A DNA stretch of 15,159 nt, taken from the NCBI GenBank assembly GCA_964463605.1, contig CAYXBZ010000019.1, positions 1-15,159 on the forward strand, read 5' to 3'. The notes beneath the pieces are model-generated. The model saw only the letters and a list, made by a program, of their open reading frames with translations, was not told where the DNA came from and ran no database searches. Positions 7,931 to 14,222 of this stretch are shown piece by piece. Positions within the stretch are counted from its first letter, which is position 1. Each line of letters opens with the position of its first letter. This DNA comes from DAOLOF01 sp964463605 (lineage in GTDB: Bacteria; Patescibacteriota; Microgenomatia; UBA1400; PJMF01). Both the position numbers and the translations under genes were made by a program.

Positions 7931-8947
7931 CTAATTTATCAGATCAAGAGCTTTTTTGTAAGTCTTGGCTTTAGATGGTTGTTTAATTACTTGAAAAAGA
8001 AATCGTCTGAAATTCAATCCCAGGAATAAAATCATCTTTGCAAAGCGCCTTTGCCAGTGAGGCTTGTGTTTGGCCCAGATATATAAGTAGGCCTTAATTT
8101 CTCCCAGTATAGCTCCTTCACTACTAGAGCTAGCACAACCTAGGTGCTTTACTGTTGCTTGAGGATCGATGGCAATATCCCAATGATGATGTTTGGCTCT
8201 TAAACAGTACTCAATATCTTCGCCATACATAAAAATGTTAGGATCCAGCACACCGATGTTATCAATTACCTCAGATCGAATCATCATGGCGGTACCGGCT
8301 ACCCACCCTTTCTGGATCAGTTTCTTAGATAATTGATGTTTGAGAAATTGTCTATGTCTGGCTGCTCGACCTGTTTCTTGAATTGTTGGGAAAATGGCTC
8401 CAATTAGGGGCAAGTCATCAAGAAAGAACATCATCGAGAACAATGAAATAAGACTAGGTAAAGAGCCCCCCTGAGGTTGAAGTGAGTCATCGAAATTAAT
8501 CAAGGTAGCCGCCAAAATTCCCAAATGATCCAATTTATCTTTCGCTGAACTCAAATGAGCGGTAGTAGGTTCAAGTGGATGAGTAACAAATGACTGAATT
8601 AGTTGTTGCAGTGTCCCTCGATGAACAACAGCGTCGCTATTTAACAGTAAAATCAATTTGCCCTTAGATTTTAAGATGCCACGATTATTTGCTTTGGCAA
8701 AACCCTCATTTGAGTCATTTTGTATAAGCTTGATGTTAAATTCAGGCTTCGCTTTTTTAAGTTGTTTAAGAATAGTAACGGTCTCATCTCGAGAGTTGTT
8801 ATCCACGACAATAATTTCAGATTTTTCAGCTAAACCAGAGTTTGAACTAAGATCATCTATAACAGAATTAACAGCTTGATAAGTCAGCTCTTGAGTGTTG
8901 TAAGAAACGATAATAACGCTGAGAGTTAGAGGACGATGGTGAGACAT
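7931..8947 (-). CDS. GT2 glycosyltransferase (rhamnosyltransferase-like, long form)
   Basis: A complete 338-residue GT-A fold glycosyltransferase. Seen: LSVIIVSYNTQELT at 9-22; EIIVVDNNSRDET near 44-56; NDSNEGFAKANNRG near 77-90; the metal-binding NSD at 103-105; GWVAGTAMMIRSEV near 214-226; the likely catalytic MYGEDIEYCLR around E243/D244; and TVKHLGCASS near 265-274. Compared with the 290-residue GT2 at 2419-3291 it has an insertion at about 120-215, including a hydrophobic segment (SLFSMMFFLDDLPLIGAIF) that may lie on the membrane surface. The C-terminal 40 residues are basic and hydrophobic. The ATG at 8947 follows the acyltransferase stop by 25 bp with no Shine-Dalgarno. After its TAG comes the 98-bp noncoding stretch, so it may end an operon segment. 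The donor sugar is unknown. Confidence 0.9.
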   Translation of the reverse strand: MSHHRPLTLSVIIVSYNTQELTYQAVNSVIDDLSSNSGLAEKSEIIVVDNNSRDETVTILKQLKKAKPEFNIKLIQNDSNEGFAKANNRGILKSKGKLILLLNSDAVVHRGTLQQLIQSFVTHPLEPTTAHLSSAKDKLDHLGILAATLINFDDSLQPQGGSLPSLISLFSMMFFLDDLPLIGAIFPTIQETGRAARHRQFLKHQLSKKLIQKGWVAGTAMMIRSEVIDNIGVLDPNIFMYGEDIEYCLRAKHHHWDIAIDPQATVKHLGCASSSSEGAILGEIKAYLYIWAKHKPHWQRRFAKMILFLGLNFRRFLFQVIKQPSKAKTYKKALDLIN

Positions 8948-8972
8948 AAGTTGCCAAAAGTCAATAAATTAA

Positions 8973-9596
8973 TTACTGAAAAAATCGAGGTCGACCAAGT
9001 TTGTAGTGATACTGATCAATATCTCTATTGGCGATTTTTCTTGCCGGCACTCCACCCACAATTGTTCCGGCAGGAACATCTTTGGTCACCACTGCGCCGG
9101 CTGCTACTGCTGCTCCTTTGCCTATCACTACTCCCGGAAGGATGATCGCTCGAGGTCCAATAAAAACATAATCCTCGATTACAACCTTCTCCTCAATCGC
9201 TTTCATGTGAGGGTCACTTAAATCATGCTCGCTAGTCCAGATCATGACGTCTGAGGCAATATCAACATGATTACCAATTATTAATCCTCCAGAAGAATTT
9301 GGAAGTTGCTTGCGTCCATCAAGGGTGGCTTTCTCACCGATAATTGTTCCCTCCCCTATCTGAATGTGTCGGGGATCATAAATTCTCGCCATCATGTGAA
9401 TATATGATCTTTTGCCGATCTTCATACCGCATAAGCGATAACAGCAGTTACGAAATGAGTGAAAAGGAATCCAGCCGGTAAACCACCATAAAAAGCCGGT
9501 TATTATCTCTAAATAGAGAGCTTCAATTCTGGATCTAATTTTTCTTAACAGTTGAGAAGTAGTGAGTTGTTGGTTGGGAATATTTGAAAGCGGCAT
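8973..9596 (-). CDS. Hexapeptide-repeat O-acyltransferase (WcaF/Maa-like)
   Basis: A 207-residue protein of the left-handed beta-helix (LbH) acyltransferase family, which uses acetyl-CoA or another acyl-CoA to acylate sugar hydroxyls. Seen: an N-terminal amphipathic/hydrophobic stretch (about 27-45), then hexapeptide coils beginning at MKIGKRSYIH near 58 and IQIGEGTIIGEKATL near 78. The catalytic-type histidine sits in the loop TSEHDLSDP (H124). The final coils VVIEDYVFIGPRAIILPGVVIGKGAAVAAGAVVTKDV follow, then the family's closing GGVPARKI near 181-188. The length and ending fit the colanic-acid/maltose acetyltransferase group. It lies between ruvB and a GT2 gene, so O-acetylation of the locus glycan is the natural reading. 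A serine or sugar-nucleotide acceptor is less likely. The ATG at 9596 has no Shine-Dalgarno. Confidence 0.88.
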   Translation of the reverse strand: MPLSNIPNQQLTTSQLLRKIRSRIEALYLEIITGFLWWFTGWIPFHSFRNCCYRLCGMKIGKRSYIHMMARIYDPRHIQIGEGTIIGEKATLDGRKQLPNSSGGLIIGNHVDIASDVMIWTSEHDLSDPHMKAIEEKVVIEDYVFIGPRAIILPGVVIGKGAAVAAGAVVTKDVPAGTIVGGVPARKIANRDIDQYHYKLGRPRFFQ

Positions 9597-9623
9597 GATA
9601 AGAAAATGATTAATTGATTTAAA

Positions 9624-10619
9624 TTATGAATCAGGATACTGCAAACCAAGGTAGAGATAGGCTTGTTTGGTAATGACTCTTCCTTGTGAGGTTCGTTTTA
9701 CAAATCCAAGTTGCAAGAGGTATGGTTCCAGAACCTCCTCAATAGTACCGGGATCTTCATGAATGGTGGCAGCAATTGTCTTGAGTCCAATTGGACCTCC
9801 ATTATGTTTGTTGATAATTCTTTCTAGAAAATGTCGCTCATTTTGGTCAAGGCCAAGTTTATCGATGCTAAGCATTTCTAAAGCAGACGTAATTAAGTCA
9901 GCTGATGCCGAAGTTTTATGATTAACTTGGGCAAAGTCTCTAACCCTTTTAAGTAATCTAAGAGCGATGCGAGGTGTTCCTCGAGAGCGAGAAGCCAAAG
10001 CCAGAGCAGCTTTTTCATCAAGTGAGATTTCAAGTTTGTTTGCAGCTTTAATTAATATATGAACCAGTTCTTGGGGCTGGTAAAAATTAAAGCGATGGAC
10101 TATTCCAAACCGATCACGAAAAGGACTTGCAAGTAATCCAAACCTAGTGGTGGCTCCCACTAAAGTAAATTTGGGTAAATCAAGGCGAACTGTTCTAGCT
10201 GAGGGACCTTTGCCAATAATTATATCTAAAGCATAATCTTCCATGGCTGGATAAAGTGTTTCTTCAACAACTTTAGGAAGTCGATGAATCTCGTCAATAA
10301 AAAGTACATCTTTGTCTTTGAGATTGGTTAAAATAGCAGCTAAATCACCGGCTTTTGCCAAGGCTGTTCCAGAAGTAATCTTAATATTACTTTCAAGCTC
10401 TTTTGATACCAAGTGTGCCAAGGTTGTTTTGCCCAATCCAGGAGGTCCATAAAAAAGAATGTGATCAAGAGGCTCTCCTCTTTCTGACGCGGCTTTAATA
10501 GCGATGCGAAGTGATTTTTTAATTAAGTCTTGACCATGAAACTCTTCCCAATCTCTGGCTCGAAGGGAGTTAATCAAAAGCTCTTCATCAGAGTGGTGAA
10601 CTGTATCTTTATCTGCCAT
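9624..10619 (-). CDS. ruvB: RuvB, Holliday junction branch-migration helicase
   Basis: RuvB is the AAA+ hexameric motor that, with RuvA, drives branch migration of Holliday junctions. With the start used here it has 331 residues, close to the usual 330-345. Seen: Walker A GPPGLGKTT at 58-66; Walker B VLFIDEIHR near 105-113; VVEETLYPAMEDY; sensor 1 GATTR near 155-159; the arginine-finger region SPFRDRFG near 165-172; sensor 2 GTPRIA near 204-209; and the winged-helix end GGPIGLKTIAATIHEDPGTIEEVLEPYLLQLGFV. All catalytic elements are intact. Starts are ambiguous: ATG at 10619 (MADKD, as in many RuvB), ATG at 10625 and TTG at 10637 are in frame, none with a Shine-Dalgarno. It follows ruvA by about 70 bp and precedes the acyltransferase by 27 bp. 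Confidence 0.97.
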   Translation of the reverse strand: MADKDTVHHSDEELLINSLRARDWEEFHGQDLIKKSLRIAIKAASERGEPLDHILFYGPPGLGKTTLAHLVSKELESNIKITSGTALAKAGDLAAILTNLKDKDVLFIDEIHRLPKVVEETLYPAMEDYALDIIIGKGPSARTVRLDLPKFTLVGATTRFGLLASPFRDRFGIVHRFNFYQPQELVHILIKAANKLEISLDEKAALALASRSRGTPRIALRLLKRVRDFAQVNHKTSASADLITSALEMLSIDKLGLDQNERHFLERIINKHNGGPIGLKTIAATIHEDPGTIEEVLEPYLLQLGFVKRTSQGRVITKQAYLYLGLQYPDS

Positions 10620-10628
10620 ATGCATATG

Positions 10629-10655
10629 ATAATACAACAGTACTTGTTTTGTCAG
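10629..10655 (-). promoter_or_regulatory. Possible sigma70-type promoter before ruvB
   Basis: On the minus strand CTGACA (10650-10655) and TATTAT (10629-10634) each match the consensus at 5 of 6 bases, but the spacer is only 15 bp. The -10 lies 3 bp from the ATG at 10625 and 9 bp from the ATG at 10619, so a transcript from here would be leaderless or nearly so. AT-rich DNA gives such matches by chance, hence low confidence. Confidence 0.25.
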
Positions 10656-10690
10656 GAGAAGGAATTTTGCACAAGTTTAAAGAGAAGTGA

Positions 10691-11260
10691 TTATGATTCA
10701 GAATTCAGTTGCATGAGGACGGCTTTAACAGCTTCTTCAAGACTCATCTCTTCCACGTTGATCTCATTAATGATGGGTCCAATCTCACTTTCTTCATAAC
10801 CTAAAACCATTAGCGCGTCATAAATGTCTCTTTCCTGAGAAGATTTTGGTCCGAGATTTAAATCTGTAATGCTACCTAGCTTTGATTTAAGTTCTAAAAT
10901 TATTTTTTGAGCAGTTTTTTTACCAATTCTAGGTATAGAGGTAAAGAAATTTACTTCAGAGTTTTGCACTGCTCTTACAATTCTTTCAGGTTCTTGATCA
11001 GTAATCTCGATGGCAGTCTTTGGGCCAACCCCAGATACTTCAAGCATTAATTCGAAAAGTTTTCTTTGAGCAGTGGTCAAAAAACCATATAACTCAAGCT
11101 TATCTTCTCTCACATAGGTGTAAATAAACAGTTCAAGCACAGGTTCACTGATGGTGCTTAATGTTTTTTGACCCACTGTAACTCGATAACCAACCCCTTG
11201 CACAATTATTAGAATGTGATCAACATCTATTACTGGCTGACCTTTTAAATATCCGATCAT
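10691..11260 (-). CDS. ruvA: RuvA, Holliday junction-binding protein
   Basis: RuvA binds four-way junctions as a tetramer and loads RuvB. This 189-residue protein is close to the usual 190-205. Seen: the OB-fold N-domain beginning MIGYLKGQPV, with VQGVGYRV near 20-27 and YVREDKLELYGF near 49-60; two helix-hairpin-helix motifs, LEVSGVGPKTAIEI near 73-86 and IPRIGKKTAQKIILELKSKL near 109-128; an acidic flexible linker at about 129-143; and the RuvB-binding domain III, DIYDALMVLGYEESEI near 145-160 and MSLEEAVKAVL near 172-182. Nothing essential is missing. The ATG at 11260 is the only start that keeps the conserved first strand. There is no Shine-Dalgarno. It lies 63 bp after ruvC, a gap large enough for a promoter. 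Confidence 0.97.
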   Translation of the reverse strand: MIGYLKGQPVIDVDHILIIVQGVGYRVTVGQKTLSTISEPVLELFIYTYVREDKLELYGFLTTAQRKLFELMLEVSGVGPKTAIEITDQEPERIVRAVQNSEVNFFTSIPRIGKKTAQKIILELKSKLGSITDLNLGPKSSQERDIYDALMVLGYEESEIGPIINEINVEEMSLEEAVKAVLMQLNSES

Positions 11261-11268
11261 ACAATTTT

Positions 11269-11296
11269 ATTTTAATATATTTCTTAATGTTGTCGA
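11269..11296 (-). promoter_or_regulatory. Possible sigma70-type promoter before ruvA
   Basis: In the 63-bp gap after ruvC the minus strand has TCGACA (11291-11296) and TAAAAT (11269-11274), each 5 of 6 to consensus, with a 16-bp spacer. Only 8 bases separate the -10 from the ruvA ATG, so the transcript would start at or beside the ATG. If real, ruvA and ruvB could be expressed apart from the glycan genes upstream. The evidence is pattern matching only, in very AT-rich sequence. Confidence 0.3.
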
Positions 11297-11323
11297 ATTA
11301 GAAAAAAAACTTTAGGAAAAACA

Positions 11324-11845
11324 TTAGGCTAGTAGACGCTTATTCTTTTGATAAAGATGATGAGTAAATAAAACAGCCAAGGCGTCAAGAGCATCGTCTA
11401 GATAATCTTTGTCATCTAGTTTGAACTCAAGCCTGATCATCTTTTCAATTGCTTGTTTATCGGCGTTGCCGTTTCCAGTTACTGCTTGCTTAATTTTGAC
11501 TGGGTTGTACTGTTTTACCTCAAGATGATTGCGCAACATGCAAGCGATGATAAGCCCTCTAACCTCAGCAATCTTAAGAGCAGTGGTGGTATTGTTGGCA
11601 AAGTACAGTGTTTCAATTCCAACTTGGGTAGGTTTATATTTATCGATGATAGTTTGTAACTCAATTTCAAGCTGCTGATAGCGCTGAATCAGATCTTGTT
11701 TTCGGTTAGTTTGAATGCAGCCTAGTTGAACGTTTTGCCATCCAGCATCGGTTGCGGCTCCTATCGCCCACCCCAGCCGGTCATAGCCTGGATCAATACC
11801 CATCATCAGCGGTAAATGAGTTGTGTTGGGAGTTGTTGAAGGCAT
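11324..11845 (-). CDS. ruvC: RuvC, Holliday junction resolvase
   Basis: RuvC is the dimeric RNase H-fold endonuclease that cuts Holliday junctions symmetrically. The 173-residue protein has the four acidic catalytic positions: D18 in MMGIDPGYDRLGWAIG, E78 in VGIETLYFANNTTTALKIAEVRG, and D151 and D154 in YLDDALDALAVLFTHH. The aromatic pair YF after E78 occupies the junction-wedging position. The core is normal in length. About a dozen low-complexity residues (PSTTPNTTHLPL) precede the first strand, so ATGs at 11806 or 11803 are alternative starts and may be the true ones. The ATG at 11845 lies only 7 bp after the stop of a GT4 gene, which argues for cotranscription with the glycan genes. No yebC or other usual neighbour is present. 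Confidence 0.96.
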   Translation of the reverse strand: MPSTTPNTTHLPLMMGIDPGYDRLGWAIGAATDAGWQNVQLGCIQTNRKQDLIQRYQQLEIELQTIIDKYKPTQVGIETLYFANNTTTALKIAEVRGLIIACMLRNHLEVKQYNPVKIKQAVTGNGNADKQAIEKMIRLEFKLDDKDYLDDALDALAVLFTHHLYQKNKRLLA

Positions 11846-11852
11846 CTTTAGT

Positions 11853-13004
11853 TCACTGTTTAGCTACGTCGAGAAGAACCTGATAAATGGTGCGAGCACT
11901 TTGTTGCCAAGAAAACTTGGCTCGCTGAGTTTGCATTTTGTCCTGGTAGCTTTTTTTTATGCTAGGTGGCATATTGAATATCTGATCAAGAGCGCTGGCA
12001 ATAGCCTCCGGCTTATGAGGGTTAACTTGCAAGCCAGCTTTACCCACTACTTCAGGTAAGCTACTAACATTGCTCACAATCGGAATCACTCCGAAATGAA
12101 TTGATTCTAAAGGTGGAATACCAAAACCCTCATATAGTCCAACCAAGATTGTTGACAAAGCTGCCTGATAAAGTTGAGGTTTGTATTTGTTGGGGATGTA
12201 ATCGGTTAAGATAATATTTCCCTTAGCTGGCGATTGATCAATAGCTTCGATGATTGGTTCGGCCATCCAGCCAATTTTCCCCCCAATAACAAGTTGGGGC
12301 AGTTGAGCCATCTTTTTTGAAGATTGCTGGGAGCAAAATAACTCGTAAGCCTTAATCAAGCCAATTAAATTTTTTCTTGGTTGCAATGTTCCCAAATAAA
12401 GAAAGTATGGTTGGCGAATGTTGTGTTTAATTAAATATTTAACTAGCTCGGCTTTAGTGGCTGAATTTTCAGGAAAACTAACGCTAGGATGAGCCACTAC
12501 TACATCATCAGGATCAAGATGATATTGCTTTATAGCTTCATTTTTCGTGAAATCACTAATTGCGATTATTTTATTTGCGTTCTTAACGCTATATTGAGTC
12601 CACTTTGAGAGTTGAATTAAATCTTTTGGTTGAAATTGATCGGGGAAGTGTAAAAACCCTAAATCCATTATGCTTGAAACATAAGGCACGCTGCAGTATC
12701 TGGGAGCATAATGACCTGGTGTAAAAAAAACATCATAATCATATTGATGTGTATATAGGTGCCAAGGTGCAGCCAACTGAGTCCAGAATTTCTGTGGTCC
12801 AATTACGCGATACTGCCAAGCTCTAGTTTCAGGTGGTAAATCTGGCTGTGGAGGTTGTGCTAACAAAACGGTGGCTTCAACTTGAGACTCCTCATCAATA
12901 ACAAGAGCTAATTGCTTAATAATTTCATAAGCATAAACGTTGCTTCCCACGCGATTGTGAACATTGGCCTCGTTGGCATCAATGGCAAAATGAAGTTTGG
13001 GCAT
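11853..13004 (-). CDS. GT4 glycosyltransferase (mannosyltransferase-like)
   Basis: A complete 383-residue GT-B protein of the group often annotated as mannosyltransferase (MtfB-like). Seen: an N-terminal strand LHFAIDANEANVHNRVGSNVYAYEI with the glycine loop near 19-21; FFTPGHYAPRY near 93-103; SSIMDLGFLHFPD near 110-122; the helix KNANKIIAISDFTKNE near 141-156; the C-domain start FLYLGTLQPRKNLIGLIKAY near 201-220; and the donor site LYEGFGIPPLE with both glutamates (E292, E300), followed by GVIPIVSNVSSLPEVVG. It has the complete active-site set and should add a hexose, plausibly mannose, in the cytoplasm. It lies 8 bp after the previous GT4 gene and 7 bp before ruvC, so all three are probably on one transcript. 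There is no clear Shine-Dalgarno. Sugar identity is inferred from family labels only. Confidence 0.9.
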   Translation of the reverse strand: MPKLHFAIDANEANVHNRVGSNVYAYEIIKQLALVIDEESQVEATVLLAQPPQPDLPPETRAWQYRVIGPQKFWTQLAAPWHLYTHQYDYDVFFTPGHYAPRYCSVPYVSSIMDLGFLHFPDQFQPKDLIQLSKWTQYSVKNANKIIAISDFTKNEAIKQYHLDPDDVVVAHPSVSFPENSATKAELVKYLIKHNIRQPYFLYLGTLQPRKNLIGLIKAYELFCSQQSSKKMAQLPQLVIGGKIGWMAEPIIEAIDQSPAKGNIILTDYIPNKYKPQLYQAALSTILVGLYEGFGIPPLESIHFGVIPIVSNVSSLPEVVGKAGLQVNPHKPEAIASALDQIFNMPPSIKKSYQDKMQTQRAKFSWQQSARTIYQVLLDVAKQ

Positions 13005-13012
13005 AAATAATC

Positions 13013-14164
13013 TTAATCTTTGGTATTTGATTGCGAATTAAAGTCGTCGATGGCTTTTTGATAAACTGCCAAAGTTTGACGAGCTACCTTATTCCAGTTG
13101 AACATCTGCTTGCGGATGATCATCCGCTGCAGTCGGTGTTGCTGTTCAAGCTCGCTTTCGCTTAATACTGTTTTAATAGCCTGTCGAATTTCTTTCACCG
13201 AAGTGGGATCTACCAACTGAGCAGCATTACCAGCTACCTCAATCATAGCAGAAATATCTGAGGTGATTACTGGTGTTCCATGATGAAATGCCTCAAGAAT
13301 CGGAAGGCCAAAGCCTTCATATAAAGATGGATAAGCAAACAGTTGTGCCTGAGCATAAAGTACCGATAGTTCTTGGTCAGAGACATGACCTAAAAATCGC
13401 AAGCTTGGATGAGATTCTTGCTCCAACTCACTCCAACTTTTTTCGCCAACGACTAATAACTCTATCTCATTTGCCAGCGGAAGCCAGGCTTTTATCAGTC
13501 GATCTAGATTCTTGCGAGGTTCTCTTACACCAACAAAAAGAATATAAGGTTTTATTAGATTAAGTTTTTCAATAATTCTTTCCTCAGTTTGCTCGGTCAT
13601 CTCTCGATCGATCTGCTCAATCTCAACTGGCAGAGATTCCGGCACTACGTGCACTCGCCAATTAGGAATATCGAGCCTGTCAACAATATCTTTTTTGGTG
13701 GCATGACTCACGGCGATGATGTGAGCCTTTCTTTTTTTAAGAATAGCCCAACTTTTACGATGTGCTTTGAGAACCTGAGGATGCGCTGTTTCGGGAAACT
13801 TTAAAATGGCGAGATCATGAATGGTTGAAACTATGGGGATATTTTCATCAGGAGGCTGTAGCCAATCCCAACTATGAAAGACTTCAAGTTGAGGAAAGGT
13901 ATTAGTGACTTTGTTGAGTCCAAACTGCCAGAGTTTGCTTTGAACAGAGATTGGCAGTCTTTGAACATGCTGTTTAGCTTTATTTCTCGAATAGTTACAC
14001 AAAGTGGCAGCTTGTTTTTCTAAAAAACTTTTTTTTGAAAATGAGTAACCAAACAAAAAAAGATTCTCTTGGGTGTACTGAGCAAAAGCTCTGACTAGGT
14101 TTGAGGTGTAGCGAGAAACGCCGCGTTGATAAATCAGTGAAGTAATGTCAATGCCGATGTTCAT
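13013..14164 (-). CDS. GT4 glycosyltransferase (mannosyltransferase-like)
   Basis: A complete 383-residue GT-B protein. Seen: N-terminal MNIGIDITSLIYQRGVSRYTSNL with the loop near 15-18; EVFHSWDWLQPP near 94-105; VSTIHDLAILKFPE near 112-125; HIIAVSHATKKDIVD near 148-162; the C-domain start ILFVGVREPRKNLDRLIKAW near 208-227; and the donor site LYEGFGLPILEAFHHGTPVIT with E283 and E291 of E-x7-E. It is the same subfamily type and length as the next gene (11853-13004) and as the joined GT4 at 1113-2422. Ancient duplication followed by specialisation is plausible, but overall identity looks low by eye. The ATG at 14164 has no Shine-Dalgarno. A 58-bp gap with no obvious terminator separates it from the membrane glycosyltransferase upstream. 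It should perform one cytoplasmic step of glycan assembly. Confidence 0.9.
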   Translation of the reverse strand: MNIGIDITSLIYQRGVSRYTSNLVRAFAQYTQENLFLFGYSFSKKSFLEKQAATLCNYSRNKAKQHVQRLPISVQSKLWQFGLNKVTNTFPQLEVFHSWDWLQPPDENIPIVSTIHDLAILKFPETAHPQVLKAHRKSWAILKKRKAHIIAVSHATKKDIVDRLDIPNWRVHVVPESLPVEIEQIDREMTEQTEERIIEKLNLIKPYILFVGVREPRKNLDRLIKAWLPLANEIELLVVGEKSWSELEQESHPSLRFLGHVSDQELSVLYAQAQLFAYPSLYEGFGLPILEAFHHGTPVITSDISAMIEVAGNAAQLVDPTSVKEIRQAIKTVLSESELEQQHRLQRMIIRKQMFNWNKVARQTLAVYQKAIDDFNSQSNTKD

Positions 14165-14222
14165 GTTGTAATACGAATAGCTTCTTAATCCTATTCTAGA
14201 TTATCTTCAGCAACTATTTCAA

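Noticed and set aside
8658..9221. Plus-strand open frames over the GT2 and acyltransferase genes
   Set aside because: They are antisense to genes with clear family motifs, and their translations have low-complexity, Ser/Leu/Cys-rich composition with no recognisable domain.
11302..11309. Terminator after ruvC (T8 on the minus strand)
   Set aside because: A run of eight T is present but I find no stable GC-rich inverted repeat directly before it.
14165..14222. Promoter or terminator between the right-edge membrane gene and the GT4
   Set aside because: Only poor box matches (3 of 6 at -35) and a weak 4-bp inverted repeat around TCTAGA, not better than chance.
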